A DNA stretch of 64,000 bases from Macrococcus equipercicus (GCF_004359525.2 NZ_SCWC02000002.1:186001-250000); one strand, 5' to 3'. Counted from the stretch's first letter, positions 1 to 11,020 are shown. Notes: generated from the letters alone by a model not told the origin. Translations and numbers: made by a program.

Positions 1-1668
<1,668 letters not shown>

Positions 1669-1682
1669 TAGCTGAAGTCTTT

Positions 1683-1720
1683 AAAAGTCAAAGTCAATTT
1701 ATTGGCTTTGGCTTTTTCTT
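1683..1720 (+). terminator. Intrinsic terminator between dnaK and dnaJ
   Basis: A stem of about 13 bp with two G-U pairs (arms 1686-1698 and 1701-1713) is followed by a T-rich run. It probably lowers readthrough so that dnaK is expressed above dnaJ. Confidence 0.8.
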
Positions 1721-1736
1721 CAGTTTCCTATATGAT
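1708..1736 (+). promoter_or_regulatory. Possible internal promoter for dnaJ
   Basis: TTGGCT (1708-1713) and TATGAT (1731-1736) are separated by 17 bp, close to the housekeeping sigma consensus. The -35 lies on the terminator's right arm. Based on pattern only. Confidence 0.45.
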
Positions 1737-1768
1737 AGATGAGATAAATGATAAAGGAGCAATCTGAC

Positions 1769-2890
1769 GTGGCAAAACGAGACTATTATGAAGTCCTTGG
1801 TGTATCTAAAGGCGCTTCTAAAGATGAGATTAAAAAAGCATACCGTAAGTTATCCAAACAGTATCACCCGGATATTAACAAAGAAGCAGGTGCAGATGAG
1901 AAGTTCAAGGAGATTTCTGAAGCTTATGAAGTGCTGAGTGATGACAACAAGAAAGCGCAGTATGATCAGTTCGGACATGCCGGTATGGGTCAGGGTGCCG
2001 GCTTCAGCGGCGGAGATTTCGGCGGTTTCGGCGGCTTTGAAGATATTTTCAGTTCTTTCTTCGGCGGCGGCGGTGCGAGACGGAACCCGAATGCACCACA
2101 GAAAGGTAATGATCTGCAGTATCAGATGACGATTAATTTTGAAGAGGCCATCTTCGGTGCAGAGCGTGAGATCACCGTGAAAAAAGAAGTGGCCTGTGAC
2201 GTCTGTGAAGGGACAGGGGCAGAACCCGGCACTTCAGTCACGACGTGTCCAACATGCCACGGCCGCGGTCAGGTCGGCGTTGAACAGAACACACCGTTCG
2301 GCAGAATCCGTACAGAGCGTCCTTGTCCTGACTGTCAGGGCACAGGTAAGAAGATTGAAGAGCCCTGCCATGAATGTCACGGCGACGGTACGATCCTGAA
2401 AAATGTGACGATCAATGTGACGATTCCAGCAGGCGTTGACAACGGCCAGCAGATCAGAGTAGCGGGTCACGGAGAACCGGGCATTAACGGCGGTCCGGCA
2501 GGTGACTTATACGTCGTCTTCCGCGTGAACAGCCACGACTTGTTTGAACGTGACGGTGATGATATCTTCCATACGCTTGACTTGACGTTCGCTCAGGCTG
2601 CGCTCGGTGATGAGATCGAAATACCGACATTATACGGTAAAGTAAGGCTGACGATTCCTGCCGGGACACAGACAGGCAGACGCTTCAGACTACGGGATAA
2701 AGGTGTCGAAAATGTCCACGGCTACGGCAAAGGCGACCAGTTTGTGACAGTCAATGTGAAGACGCCGACAAATATGACAGAACAGCAGGTTGAACTGCTG
2801 AGAGAGTTTGCTGAGATTGACGGAGAAGAGATTGACGAGCAGCACGATAATTTCTTTGATAAGACACGTCGATTCTTCAGAGGTGAATAA
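1769..2890 (+). CDS. dnaJ: Chaperone DnaJ (Hsp40)
   Basis: Co-chaperone that delivers substrates to DnaK and stimulates its ATPase. Domains in order: J domain with HPD at 33-35, a Gly/Phe-rich stretch (about 70-105), a zinc domain with four CxxCxGxG-type repeats ([32 protein letters not shown]; about 143-208), and the C-terminal substrate-binding domain. The 373-residue length is normal. I chose GTG at 1769 because AAAGGAGC lies at the right distance; an in-frame ATG at 1748 precedes this ribosome binding site and lacks one of its own. prmA follows after 1 nt, suggesting co-transcription. Confidence 0.97.
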   Translation: MAKRDYYEVLGVSKGASKDEIKKAYRKLSKQYHPDINKEAGADEKFKEISEAYEVLSDDNKKAQYDQFGHAGMGQGAGFSGGDFGGFGGFEDIFSSFFGGGGARRNPNAPQKGNDLQYQMTINFEEAIFGAEREITVKKEVACDVCEGTGAEPGTSVTTCPTCHGRGQVGVEQNTPFGRIRTERPCPDCQGTGKKIEEPCHECHGDGTILKNVTINVTIPAGVDNGQQIRVAGHGEPGINGGPAGDLYVVFRVNSHDLFERDGDDIFHTLDLTFAQAALGDEIEIPTLYGKVRLTIPAGTQTGRRFRLRDKGVENVHGYGKGDQFVTVNVKTPTNMTEQQVELLREFAEIDGEEIDEQHDNFFDKTRRFFRGE

Positions 2891-2891
2891 G

Positions 2892-3827
2892 ATGGATTAT
2901 AAAGAAGTGACAATACTGACCAATCATGAAGTGGAACCGTTCATCGCGGACATCTTGGATGAACTTGGTGCCAATGGCGTCGTGATTGAAGACAGCGCGG
3001 AAGTATCAAAAGGTAGAGTCGATAGTTACGGTGAAATATATGATCTTAACCCGGCTGACTATCCTGAGACGGGAATACGCATTAGGTGTTACTTCAGCGC
3101 GTTTGATTATAAGGAATCACTGCTTGAAGATATTAAGCAGGCTGTACTGCAGCTGCATGATATTCCTGTCACAGACTTCGCTGTTTCAGCGGCGGATATA
3201 AAGGACGATGACTGGGAGAATGAATGGAAGAGGCATTTCCATGCCTTTCGCGCTTCAGAGACGTTCACCGTTGTACCGAGCTGGGAGACTTACGATGCAG
3301 CACCGGATGAGACGGTCATTACGCTTGACCCCGGCATGGCGTTCGGTACAGGTGATCATGCGACGACGTCTATGTGCCTCAAACTGATCGAGAAGTATGT
3401 GAAACCCGGCCGGTCAGTTATTGACGTCGGCACAGGGTCCGGCATATTAAGTATTGCAGCGCACAAGCTCGGCGCATCGCCGATCCGTGCAGTCGACCTT
3501 GACAAAGTGGCAGTGCGGGTAGCGGAAGAGAATTTTGAGATCAATGGCTGTGCGGCACACATTGCAGTTGATACAGGGAACCTGCTTGCCGGAGAGACTG
3601 AGAAGCGTGATGTGATATTAGCGAATATTCTTGCGCACATCGTTGACCTCATGATTGATGACAGCTACAAGCTGCTGAACGAGAACGGCATCTTCGTCAC
3701 TTCCGGTATCATCACAGAGAAGGAAGACATGATTGTCACGCACCTCGAGAAAGCAGGCTACCGCATCCTTGAGATATCCCGTGACAGCGGCTGGATTGCG
3801 GTTGCGGCTGTTAAAGAGGTGGCATAA
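2892..3827 (+). CDS. prmA: Ribosomal protein L11 methyltransferase
   Basis: SAM-dependent enzyme that trimethylates ribosomal protein L11. The 311-residue protein has the N-terminal L11-recognition region, a GMAFGTGDHATT linker motif and the Rossmann SAM-binding motif DVGTGSG near residue 178, then NILAHI near the catalytic pocket. The ATG at 2892 sits behind AGAGGTGAATAAG, which overlaps the dnaJ stop; longer in-frame starts would run back into dnaJ. It overlaps the next gene by one base. The dnaJ-prmA-rsmE order is common in Bacillota. Function is assigned from the family. Confidence 0.95.
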   Translation: MDYKEVTILTNHEVEPFIADILDELGANGVVIEDSAEVSKGRVDSYGEIYDLNPADYPETGIRIRCYFSAFDYKESLLEDIKQAVLQLHDIPVTDFAVSAADIKDDDWENEWKRHFHAFRASETFTVVPSWETYDAAPDETVITLDPGMAFGTGDHATTSMCLKLIEKYVKPGRSVIDVGTGSGILSIAAHKLGASPIRAVDLDKVAVRVAEENFEINGCAAHIAVDTGNLLAGETEKRDVILANILAHIVDLMIDDSYKLLNENGIFVTSGIITEKEDMIVTHLEKAGYRILEISRDSGWIAVAAVKEVA

Positions 3828-4567
3828 TGCAGCGGTATTTCTTAGCGGAGGACGCTGGACTGAACGAGCGTTTTACTATTCAGTCAGCTGATGATGTCCA
3901 TCATATAAAGAACGTCATGCGCAGCAGTGCCGGCGATCAGATCATTGTCAACTTCCGTAACGGGGTCTATGTCTGCCGCTTGACGGCCGTTGACAGCAGC
4001 GTTGAAGTCGAGGCGACTGAAGCACTGGACATTACGACTGAGCTGCCGGTTGATGTCACGATAGCAAGCGGTCTGCTGAAAAATGATAAGTACGAGTGGA
4101 TGATTCAGAAGGCGACGGAGCTCGGAGCAGCCCATTTTATTCCGTTTGTCTCCGAACGGACGATTATTAAAGTCGACCAGAAGAAGATGGAGAAGCGCCT
4201 GGAACGTTTCAATAAGATTGTCAAGGAAGCGGCAGAACAGAGCTACCGCCGGCATGTTCCGACGGTGACATTCCAGCCGGGCAGTAAAGCACTTGCTGAA
4301 TTGACAGTAGATTATGATCAAGTGCTTGTTGCCTACGAAGAAGAAGCGAAGGCAGGCGAGACGAAGAAGTTTCATGCAGCACTGAAGTCGATGGCGCCGG
4401 GTACGCGCGTGCTTATTATTTTCGGTCCGGAAGGAGGCTTATCAGCGGCTGAACTGGAAATTTTCGGCGGCCGGACGATCGGGCTCGGGCCGAGAATTTT
4501 AAGAGCAGAGACGGCACCACTGTATGCCTTAAGTGCGGTCAGTTATTTTTTCGAACTGATGGTATAA
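3827..4567 (+). CDS. rsmE: 16S rRNA m3U1498 methyltransferase RsmE
   Basis: Methylates N3 of U1498 in 16S rRNA within the 30S subunit. The 246-residue protein has an N-terminal PUA-like region followed by a SPOUT (trefoil-knot) domain; the diagnostic knot motifs GPEGGLSAAELE (about 200) and LGPRILRAETA are near the C-terminus. The start codon shares its A with the prmA stop, indicating translational coupling. Length is typical. Confidence 0.95.
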   Translation: MQRYFLAEDAGLNERFTIQSADDVHHIKNVMRSSAGDQIIVNFRNGVYVCRLTAVDSSVEVEATEALDITTELPVDVTIASGLLKNDKYEWMIQKATELGAAHFIPFVSERTIIKVDQKKMEKRLERFNKIVKEAAEQSYRRHVPTVTFQPGSKALAELTVDYDQVLVAYEEEAKAGETKKFHAALKSMAPGTRVLIIFGPEGGLSAAELEIFGGRTIGLGPRILRAETAPLYALSAVSYFFELMV

Positions 4568-4589
4568 TCATTCCTGCCAGGAAAACTCA

Positions 4590-4618
4590 TTGAATATTTT
4601 ATGCAAAAGTGTTATTTT
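4590..4618 (+). promoter_or_regulatory. Possible promoter for mtaB
   Basis: TTGAAT (4590-4595) and TATTTT (4613-4618) with a 17-bp spacer lie in the 98-bp gap upstream of mtaB. The -10 is a weak match. Confidence 0.4.
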
Positions 4619-4665
4619 TAAATAATGCATATGAAGAATCAATGAAGATTTAATGAGGTGAGAAA

Positions 4666-6018
4666 ATGTCAACAGTTGCTTTTCATACATTAGGATGTAA
4701 AGTAAACCATTATGAGACTGAAGCGATCTGGCAGTTGTTCAAGGACGACGGTTATGAACGGGTCGACTTTGAACAGAACGCGGATGTGTATGTGATCAAT
4801 ACATGTACGGTGACGAACACTGGAGATAAAAAAAGCCGGCAGGTCATCCGGCGTGCAATCAGACGCAATCCTGAGGCAGTCATCTGTGTGACGGGCTGTT
4901 ACGCGCAGACATCTTCTGCTGAAATCATGGATATTCCAGGCGTTGATGTCGTCGTCGGAACACAGGACAGAAACAAGCTGCTGCCTTACATCGAAGAATA
5001 TAAAACTGTCCGTCAGCCGATCAATGGTGTCACGAACATCATGAAAAACCGGACTTATGAAGAACTCGATGTGCCGTATTTTACGGACCGTACACGTGCC
5101 TCACTGAAGATCCAGGAAGGGTGCAACAACTTCTGTACGTTCTGCATCATCCCGTGGGCACGGGGATTGATGCGTTCGCGTGACCCTAAGGAAGTCGTCA
5201 GACAGGCGGCGCAGTTAGTGGAAGCAGGCTACCAGGAGATTGTCCTGACCGGTATTCATACGGGCGGCTACGGCGAAGACTTAAAAGATTACAACCTGGC
5301 ACAGCTGCTGCGCGACCTTGAGACCATTCACGGGCTGAAACGTATCCGCATCTCGTCCATTGAGGCGAGTCAGCTGACAGATGAAGTGATCGATGTAATT
5401 GACCAGAGCAATAAAGTCGTGCGCCATCTGCATATTCCGCTGCAGTCCGGCAGTGATACCGTCTTGAAACGCATGCGCCGTAAATACACGATGGCGCATT
5501 TCTCTGAACGTCTGCAGAAGCTCCATGCGATCATGCCGGGGCTTGCAGTGACGAGTGATGTCATCGTCGGCTTCCCGGGTGAGACAGCAGAAGAATTCAT
5601 GGAGACCTATGACTTCATTGAAGCCCATAAATTCTCAGAGCTTCATGTCTTCCCGTACTCTATGCGGACGGGCACGCCTGCTGCCCGCATGACCGATCAG
5701 ATTGATGAAGCGGTTAAAAATGAGCGTGTGCACCGGCTCATCAGCCTGTCAGACCAGCTGGCAAAAGAATATGCGAGTCAGTTTGATGGTGAAGTGCTGG
5801 AAGTTATTCCTGAGGAAAAAGGCTCAGAGGACGGCGTCTTAATCGGCTATACTGATAATTACTTGAAAGTACAGTTTGCAGGCAGCGAGCAGCTGATCGG
5901 TGAAATCGTCAAAGTGAAGATCACAGAGGCAGGCTATCCGCTCAACTACGGACAATTTGTCAAAGTCATGCCGAAAGAACAGCAGAAAGGTGCTGTGGCG
6001 CTGATAGCTGGTAAATAA
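4666..6018 (+). CDS. mtaB: tRNA methylthiotransferase MtaB (t6A37 to ms2t6A37)
   Basis: Radical-SAM enzyme that adds a methylthio group to t6A37 of tRNAs reading ANN codons. The 450-residue protein shows the three N-terminal cluster cysteines (C11, C47, C78), the radical-SAM CxxxCxxC motif (C153, C157, C160) and a C-terminal TRAM domain expected to bind tRNA. GAGGTGAG precedes the ATG. It is the B. subtilis YqeV type (e-MtaB), distinguished from MiaB by the t6A-type sequence TLGCKVNHYE. rpsU follows after its own promoter, as in Bacillus. Confidence 0.94.
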   Translation: MSTVAFHTLGCKVNHYETEAIWQLFKDDGYERVDFEQNADVYVINTCTVTNTGDKKSRQVIRRAIRRNPEAVICVTGCYAQTSSAEIMDIPGVDVVVGTQDRNKLLPYIEEYKTVRQPINGVTNIMKNRTYEELDVPYFTDRTRASLKIQEGCNNFCTFCIIPWARGLMRSRDPKEVVRQAAQLVEAGYQEIVLTGIHTGGYGEDLKDYNLAQLLRDLETIHGLKRIRISSIEASQLTDEVIDVIDQSNKVVRHLHIPLQSGSDTVLKRMRRKYTMAHFSERLQKLHAIMPGLAVTSDVIVGFPGETAEEFMETYDFIEAHKFSELHVFPYSMRTGTPAARMTDQIDEAVKNERVHRLISLSDQLAKEYASQFDGEVLEVIPEEKGSEDGVLIGYTDNYLKVQFAGSEQLIGEIVKVKITEAGYPLNYGQFVKVMPKEQQKGAVALIAGK

Positions 6019-6026
6019 ATTCACTA

Positions 6027-6055
6027 TTGACCGCTTACTGCAGTTATATTATAAT
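6027..6055 (+). promoter_or_regulatory. Promoter of rpsU
   Basis: TTGACC (6027-6032), 17-bp spacer, perfect TATAAT (6050-6055), about 68 bp upstream of the rpsU start. One of the strongest housekeeping promoters in the window, as expected for a ribosomal protein gene. Confidence 0.8.
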
Positions 6056-6122
6056 ACTTGAGTACATAGAGATATCTATGATTCATTAATGTTCCGTTGA
6101 TATTTGGAGGGAGGGAAATATA

Positions 6123-6299
6123 ATGTCTAAAACAGTCGTTCGTAAAAACGAATCTATCGAAGATGCACTGCGTCGCTTCAAACGTACGGTTTCTAAAAGC
6201 GGTACGATCCAAGAAGTTCGTAAACGTGAATTCTACGAAAAACCAAGTGTTAAACGTAAAAAGAAATCAGAAGCAGCACGTAAACGTAAATTCAAATAA
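6123..6299 (+). CDS. rpsU: 30S ribosomal protein S21
   Basis: Small basic 30S subunit protein, 58 residues, beginning [20 protein letters not shown] and ending in a Lys/Arg-rich tail (RKRKFK). A long purine-rich ribosome binding site (GGAGGGAGGG) precedes the ATG. It has its own strong promoter upstream and a long hairpin terminator downstream, so it is probably a monocistronic unit. In Bacillus yqeY usually follows; no yqeY reading frame is present here. Confidence 0.97.
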   Translation: MSKTVVRKNESIEDALRRFKRTVSKSGTIQEVRKREFYEKPSVKRKKKSEAARKRKFK

Positions 6300-6395
6300 T
6301 ATTTGAACTCCCTCAAATATTATGAATAGATCTATCTCATTCGTCGTGAGGACAATCTTTGAATAACGAAACTTGCAATCAATCGATTGCAGTTG

Positions 6396-6438
6396 CACCC
6401 CGGCAGCTGACTATTACAGTCAGCTGCCGGGGTGTTTT
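6396..6438 (+). terminator. Strong intrinsic terminator after rpsU
   Basis: A perfect 17-bp stem (6396-6412 with 6418-6434), a 5-nt loop and TTTT. It shows that a longer open frame running from 6359 into the NfeD gene is not coding at its 5' end. Confidence 0.93.
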
Positions 6439-6517
6439 GCTATGCCGGTTTTCATGCTCAATCCTTAAAGTTTTCTTAATTTTTCATCAAATGTTATTAC
6501 AGCTGTGGAAGTTAATG

Positions 6518-6523
6518 TATAAT
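6518..6523 (+). promoter_or_regulatory. Likely -10 element for the nfeD-floA operon
   Basis: A perfect TATAAT lies 21 bp upstream of the TTG start of the NfeD gene. The -35 region (TTATTA or TATTAC) is poor, so only the -10 is called. Confidence 0.45.
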
Positions 6524-6544
6524 GACAGTAAGGAGGTGGCAAAA

Positions 6545-7174
6545 TTGGCATGGACTTTATATGATGGCACTTTGTTCATATTGATGCTCATCATGTTCAC
6601 AGCAGCTGTCTGGCAGCTTTATGACAGGCTCTACTGGTCAGGCGTGCTGGCAGTTCTTGCAGCACTTGGTTTTATTATAGTGACGGCGCTTAACGGAGAC
6701 CTTGAAATGCTGTCCATTATTTTGTTTCTGACAGGCATCATTCTTGTCATTATGGAGCTCTTTGTCGTAGGACTCGTGCTCGGTATTGCTGGTCTTATCA
6801 TGATCGCATCAAGTTTTCTATTGATCGGTGCGGATATCGGGAAAATGTCAGTGTTTGTTGCCTCGTGTATGATTATTGCGTTAATAGAATGGGTGATTAT
6901 CGTGAAGTTTTTAAGTAGAAAAGTGCCCCTGTTCAGTAAAGTCATCTTAACAGATGCTACTTCAAAGGAAGCGGGCTATACGTCCCATGATGACAGAAGT
7001 CATCTGACAGGTCAGCTCGCTGTCACCGCTACAGCGCTCAGACCATCCGGGATTATCGCTCTTGGGCAGGAGCGGATTGATGCAGTCAGTGAAGGTGCTT
7101 TTATCGGACAGCACAAAGAAGTACGTATCATTTATGTTGAAGGAACGCGTGTCGTTGTACGAGAAATTATTTAA
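6545..7174 (+). CDS. NfeD family membrane protein (short form)
   Basis: Predicted partner of the flotillin encoded next. The 209-residue protein has about four hydrophobic segments in its first 130 residues, then a soluble OB-fold-like NfeD C-terminus (GQLAVTATALRPSG ... FIGQHKEVRIIYVEGTRVVV). It lacks the ClpP-like protease domain found in long NfeD proteins such as B. subtilis YqeZ. The TTG start at 6545 lies 8 nt behind AGGAGG; the frame upstream crosses the rpsU terminator. It is 15 bp from floA and probably in the same transcript. Role in membrane microdomains is inferred from the family and neighbour. Confidence 0.88.
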   Translation: MAWTLYDGTLFILMLIMFTAAVWQLYDRLYWSGVLAVLAALGFIIVTALNGDLEMLSIILFLTGIILVIMELFVVGLVLGIAGLIMIASSFLLIGADIGKMSVFVASCMIIALIEWVIIVKFLSRKVPLFSKVILTDATSKEAGYTSHDDRSHLTGQLAVTATALRPSGIIALGQERIDAVSEGAFIGQHKEVRIIYVEGTRVVVREII

Positions 7175-7189
7175 GGAGTGGTCAAGCAC

Positions 7190-8182
7190 ATGGAACTGAT
7201 TATTTTAGGGATTATTATTGTTGTTGTTTTATTTCTGCTGATGCTGCTGTTCACCTTTGTTCCTGTAGGACTATGGATATCAGCACTAGCAGCAGGCGTC
7301 AAAGTCGGGATCGGCACACTGGTCGGTATGCGTCTGCGCCGTGTATCACCGCGACGTGTCATTGATCCGTTGATTAAAGCGCATAAAGCAGGCCTTCATT
7401 TAACGACGAACCAGCTGGAATCGCATTATCTGGCAGGCGGTAATGTCGATCGCGTCGTGGATGCGATTATCGCAGCACAGCGGGCGGACATCAATCTGCC
7501 GTTTGAACGTGGGGCGGCGATTGACCTTGCTGGACGTGACGTGCTGGAAGCAGTGCAGATGTCGGTCAATCCGAAAGTCATTGAAACACCATTTATCGCC
7601 GGTGTCGCAATGAACGGTATTGAAGTGAAAGCAAAGGCAAGAATTACGGTGCGTGCTAACATTGAGCGTCTTGTCGGTGGTGCGGGTGAAGAAACAATCG
7701 TTGCCCGTGTCGGTGAAGGGATTGTCTCGACGATTGGTTCAAGCCGGTCACATACTTCCGTCCTTGAGAATCCGGATATGATCTCACAGACCGTTCTTGG
7801 CAAAGGTCTTGACTCAGGGACGGCCTTTGAAATTCTGTCGATTGATATCGCGGATGTAGATATCGGCAAGAACATCGGGGCAGATCTCCAGACAGAGCAG
7901 GCGATGGCAGATAAAAACATTGCACAGGCGAAAGCGGAAGAACGCCGTGCGATGGCCGTCGCCCAGGAGCAGGAAATGAAAGCCCGCGTCCAGGAAATGA
8001 GAGCGAAAGTCGTCGAATCAGAAGCCGAAGTACCGCTTGCGATGGCGAGAGCGCTGCAGGAAGGCAACATTGGTGTGATGGACTACTATAACTTGAAGAA
8101 TATCGAATCAGATACAGGCATGAGAAATGCCATCAATAAAATGACGGATACAAACGACAATACACCGCCACAAAGAAAGTAA
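7190..8182 (+). CDS. floA: Flotillin-like protein FloA
   Basis: Scaffold of functional membrane microdomains in Bacillota. The 330-residue protein begins with a hydrophobic hairpin (about 3-40, including [18 protein letters not shown]), followed by a band-7/SPFH-like region and a long charged coiled coil rich in Ala, Glu and Lys (about 225-290). I chose ATG 7190; a GTG at 7178 overlaps the AAGGAG ribosome binding site. It lies between the NfeD gene and a small anchored hypothetical, the usual Bacillota cluster ahead of phoH. Confidence 0.95.
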   Translation: MELIILGIIIVVVLFLLMLLFTFVPVGLWISALAAGVKVGIGTLVGMRLRRVSPRRVIDPLIKAHKAGLHLTTNQLESHYLAGGNVDRVVDAIIAAQRADINLPFERGAAIDLAGRDVLEAVQMSVNPKVIETPFIAGVAMNGIEVKAKARITVRANIERLVGGAGEETIVARVGEGIVSTIGSSRSHTSVLENPDMISQTVLGKGLDSGTAFEILSIDIADVDIGKNIGADLQTEQAMADKNIAQAKAEERRAMAVAQEQEMKARVQEMRAKVVESEAEVPLAMARALQEGNIGVMDYYNLKNIESDTGMRNAINKMTDTNDNTPPQRK

Positions 8183-8192
8183 GGTGCTGTAA

Positions 8193-8609
8193 ATGGAAAC
8201 AGGCGTTATTTTATTTATCATCGGGATTATCTTCTCGGTCTTTCAGTCAATGAGCGAGAAGAAGCACAAGACGAAAGAAAAACCGGTAAGCACACCTCAG
8301 ATCAGGACGCTGGATGACTTCAAAAGAAACGTGATTGAACGCACCCATCCAGTGGTGGAATCATCACAGCCGGTCATTCAGGCACAGGCAGAAAAACGTC
8401 CCCGCCCTGATAAGAGCAAGGAAGCCCGGATGCAGGCCATCATGGCGGATACACATCTGTCTGAAAAACAGAAGGCACAGCGGATCAGCAGTATTACTGA
8501 AGGTGATCTGACTGTCAGTTCGGAGCCGCTGCTTGATTTCTCAAAACATCATCTCGTGCAGGGCATCGTGTTGTCAGAAGTGCTGGCACCACCTAAAAGC
8601 AGAAGATAA
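8193..8609 (+). CDS. Membrane-anchored hypothetical protein downstream of floA
   Basis: Family not recognised. The 138-residue protein has one N-terminal hydrophobic segment (about 5-19), then a long, charged, probably unstructured and cytoplasmic region. A short conserved-looking tail reads VLSEVLAPPKSRR. It is 10 bp behind floA and ahead of a terminator, so it is likely the last gene of the nfeD-floA operon; its position corresponds to yqfB in Bacillus but I see no sequence basis for equating them. A role near FloA microdomains is only a guess from context. Confidence 0.75.
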   Translation: METGVILFIIGIIFSVFQSMSEKKHKTKEKPVSTPQIRTLDDFKRNVIERTHPVVESSQPVIQAQAEKRPRPDKSKEARMQAIMADTHLSEKQKAQRISSITEGDLTVSSEPLLDFSKHHLVQGIVLSEVLAPPKSRR

Positions 8610-8613
8610 CAGT

Positions 8614-8650
8614 AAAGCCGGACCCAGTGACTATGGGCCCCGGCTTTTTT
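8614..8650 (+). terminator. Intrinsic terminator of the floA operon
   Basis: AAAGCCGG pairs with CCGGCTTT, with an inner CCCA/TGGG stem across a small bulge, followed by six T residues. Confidence 0.85.
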
Positions 8651-8839
8651 GTTGGATTCAAGGCAAATGTCCGCGGATTCCTGCTGACATTTGGTAAAAT
8701 AGAGATAACTATTAATCGGAAAATTAATATGGATTTTTGACACAGAACGCATTAATCGTCGCTGAAGCTGTAACTGCTAGATGAAACTATTCAGCCACTA
8801 TGTTAAATTTAACTTAAACTGATAATAAGGAGTTTTTGA
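8651..8839. other. Regulatory-looking gap upstream of phoH
   Basis: No gene is visible in this 189-bp stretch. It holds an 8-bp inverted repeat CAAATGTC / GACATTTG (8664-8671 and 8686-8693), a repeated ATTAATCG (8711-8718 and 8751-8758), and a perfect TTGACA (8737-8742) without a convincing -10 at the right distance. The phoH promoter must lie here but I cannot place it. Confidence 0.4.
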
Positions 8840-9784
8840 ATGCCACAGACAATCACAATAGAGAATGTTAATGAAGCACAGGCAATCCTCGGTAATGGTG
8901 ATGAACACATCACTTATCTGGAAGAAGCTTTCAATGTAGAGATACATACACGGGGCGGGCAGGTGACTGTCTCGGGAGACGACAAAGATGTCGATAAAGC
9001 AGAGGCTGTCCTTCTTAACTTACTAAAGGTAGTTCAAAAAGGGATGAACATATCCTTGAAAGACGTTCAGTCAGCGGCCCAGATGGCTGATAAAGGAACC
9101 ATCCACTATTTAAGTGATCTTTATGATGAAGAAATCACAAAAGATGCTTACGGTAAGTCCATCCGGGCGAAGACGATGGGGCAGCGGCTCTATATTCACG
9201 AGATGAAGAAGAGTGACCTTGTCTTCGGTATCGGGCCGGCAGGAACCGGCAAGACGTTTCTCGCGGTTGTCATGGCAGCTAAAGCTTTGCGTGCCGGTCA
9301 GGTGAAACGGATCGTGCTGACGCGTCCTGCGGTTGAAGCCGGGGAATCGCTCGGGTTTCTGCCCGGTGACTTAAAGGAGAAAGTCGATCCTTATTTACGG
9401 CCGCTCTATGACGGGCTGCATCATGTGCTCGGCGCAGAGCATACCGCACGGCTGATTGAGCGCGGCGTCATTGAAGTGGCACCGCTTGCCTATATGCGGG
9501 GCAGAACGCTTGAGGATGCGTTCGTCATTCTCGACGAGGCGCAGAATACAACGCATGCACAGATGAAGATGTTTTTGACCCGTCTTGGATTCGGTTCAAA
9601 GATGGTCATCACCGGTGATAAGACGCAGATTGACCTGCCGAAAGGTGTTAAAAGCGGCCTTGTGGAAGCGGAGCGTCGTCTGTACGATGTCCCGGGCATC
9701 GGCATGCAGACGTTCGAGTCGTCAGATGTCGTCCGTCACCCGCTGGTGAGTAAAATAATCAGAGCCTATTCGGAGGAAGAATAA
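8840..9784 (+). CDS. phoH: PhoH family ATPase
   Basis: Cytoplasmic P-loop ATPase of the PhoH/YbeZ family, thought to act in RNA metabolism together with YbeY. 314 residues: an N-terminal KH-like region (about 1-90), Walker A GPAGTGKT (about 131-138) and Walker B VILDEAQN (about 228). AAGGAG precedes the ATG. The stop codon overlaps the ybeY start by one base, which supports a shared function. The exact biochemical role is not settled for the family. Confidence 0.95.
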   Translation: MPQTITIENVNEAQAILGNGDEHITYLEEAFNVEIHTRGGQVTVSGDDKDVDKAEAVLLNLLKVVQKGMNISLKDVQSAAQMADKGTIHYLSDLYDEEITKDAYGKSIRAKTMGQRLYIHEMKKSDLVFGIGPAGTGKTFLAVVMAAKALRAGQVKRIVLTRPAVEAGESLGFLPGDLKEKVDPYLRPLYDGLHHVLGAEHTARLIERGVIEVAPLAYMRGRTLEDAFVILDEAQNTTHAQMKMFLTRLGFGSKMVITGDKTQIDLPKGVKSGLVEAERRLYDVPGIGMQTFESSDVVRHPLVSKIIRAYSEEE

Positions 9785-10245
9785 TGCTGACAGTAGAATT
9801 TATTGATGATGAGAATTATTTGGCTGCTGCTTATTTGCCGAAGATTGAAGAACTGCTTCAATTTGCAGCAGCTGAAGAAGGAATAGCAGAAGAAGCGGAA
9901 GTCGCTGTATCGTTTGTTTCCAGTGAAGAGATCCAGTCGATCAACGCAGAGTACAGAAATAAGGACAGCGTGACAGATGTCATCAGCTTTGCCATGGAAG
10001 AAGGAGAAGACGACTTTGAAGATCCGTCAATGATCCGTGTGCTCGGTGACATCATCATCTGTGTGGAACGGGCGAAGGAGCAGGCTGACGATTACGGTCA
10101 CTCCTTTGAACGTGAAGTCGGGTTTCTGGCGCTTCACGGTCTGCTGCATTTACTAGGCTATGATCATATGACGGAAGCTGACGAAAAACAGATGTTCGGA
10201 CGTCAGGATGAACTGCTGACAGCTTTCGGTCTGACGAGAGGATAG
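9784..10245 (+). CDS. ybeY: Endoribonuclease YbeY
   Basis: Metal-dependent single-strand endoribonuclease implicated in 16S rRNA 3'-end maturation and ribosome quality control. 153 residues, with the zinc-binding motif [11 protein letters not shown] near residues 118-128. Coupled to phoH by a one-base overlap; dgkA follows 3 nt later. Length and motif are typical. Confidence 0.96.
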   Translation: MLTVEFIDDENYLAAAYLPKIEELLQFAAAEEGIAEEAEVAVSFVSSEEIQSINAEYRNKDSVTDVISFAMEEGEDDFEDPSMIRVLGDIIICVERAKEQADDYGHSFEREVGFLALHGLLHLLGYDHMTEADEKQMFGRQDELLTAFGLTRG

Positions 10246-10248
10246 CTG

Positions 10249-10596
10249 ATGAAGCGCTTCGTCTATCCACTGCAGGGATTCATGACTTTATTGAAGAAAG
10301 ACAGAAATTTCGTGCTTCACCTGCTGACGGCCGTCCTTGTCATCATCGCAGGCAGCTGTTTCGATCTGACAAAAGTGGAATGGCTGTTCATCATAATCGC
10401 CATTTTTTCGGTGTTATTTATGGAAGTGATCAATACATCGGTTGAGTACGTCGTGGATCTCGTGACTGACGATTACCATGAGCTCGCAAAACATGCTAAA
10501 GACACAGCGAGCTTTGCTGTTGTACTGGCAAGCATGATGAGTGCTATTATCGGCTGCGTGATATTTATTCCACGCATCTTCGCATTATTAAACTAA
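10249..10596 (+). CDS. dgkA: Diacylglycerol/undecaprenol kinase family protein
   Basis: Small integral membrane kinase; Gram-positive members phosphorylate undecaprenol to recycle the cell-wall lipid carrier. 115 residues with three hydrophobic segments and the conserved active-site stretch EVINTSVEYVVDLV near residues 60-73. The family motif KDxAAGAV appears here as KDTASFAV, a mild deviation. It lies 3 nt after ybeY and 13 nt before cdd in a compact operon. Confidence 0.92.
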   Translation: MKRFVYPLQGFMTLLKKDRNFVLHLLTAVLVIIAGSCFDLTKVEWLFIIIAIFSVLFMEVINTSVEYVVDLVTDDYHELAKHAKDTASFAVVLASMMSAIIGCVIFIPRIFALLN

Positions 10597-10609
10597 AGGA
10601 GTAAAAGAG

Positions 10610-11020
10610 ATGGAATTTAAACAAGAATGGCTTGAGGAAGTGCTGACTGCAAGAAGCAGGGCATATACACCGTTCTCCCATTTTAAAGTGGGGGCATACC
10701 TTGTCACAAAAGACGGCCGGGCTTTTTACGGCTGCAATGTCGAAAACGCGGCGTACGGCCCGACCATCTGTGCTGAACGCACAGCACTTGTCTCTGCGAT
10801 CGCGCAGGGATACCGTCCAGGAGATTTCAAAATGATTGTTGTGGCGACAGGAGCTGACAAACCATCATCACCATGCGGCGTATGCCGGCAAGTCATGAAA
10901 GAGCTGTGCGACGATGACATGCCGGTATTGATGACGAATACAGCCGGTGATGTCATTGAAAGCACAGTGGCCGAACTTCTACCAAATGGATTTTCAGGAA
11001 AGGACTTAACGAATGACTAA
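10610..11020 (+). CDS. cdd: Cytidine deaminase
   Basis: Hydrolytic deamination of cytidine or deoxycytidine to uridine in pyrimidine salvage. 136 residues, the small homotetrameric class. Zinc ligands C54, C89 and C92 (TICAERT and PCGVC) and catalytic E56 are all present. AAAGGAG precedes the ATG. The last 8 nt overlap the start of era, a pairing also seen in Bacillus. Confidence 0.97.
   Translation: MEFKQEWLEEVLTARSRAYTPFSHFKVGAYLVTKDGRAFYGCNVENAAYGPTICAERTALVSAIAQGYRPGDFKMIVVATGADKPSSPCGVCRQVMKELCDDDMPVLMTNTAGDVIESTVAELLPNGFSGKDLTND

Noticed and set aside
3884-4375. 163-codon minus-strand frame opposite rsmE (similar cases opposite ppsR, comGD and gcvPB)
   Set aside because: All lie antisense to recognised genes with no family resemblance.
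6359-6544. Longer N-terminus of the NfeD gene
   Set aside because: It would be translated across the rpsU terminator and lacks a ribosome binding site; TTG 6545 has AGGAGG in front.
6300-6544. yqeY (GatB/YqeY) gene expected after rpsU
   Set aside because: No reading frame of that type is present between rpsU and the NfeD gene.
7426-8070. Long minus-strand open frame of 214 codons opposite floA
   Set aside because: It is antisense to a well-supported gene, is rich in Ser, Arg and Thr as expected of a shadow frame, and has no ribosome binding site.
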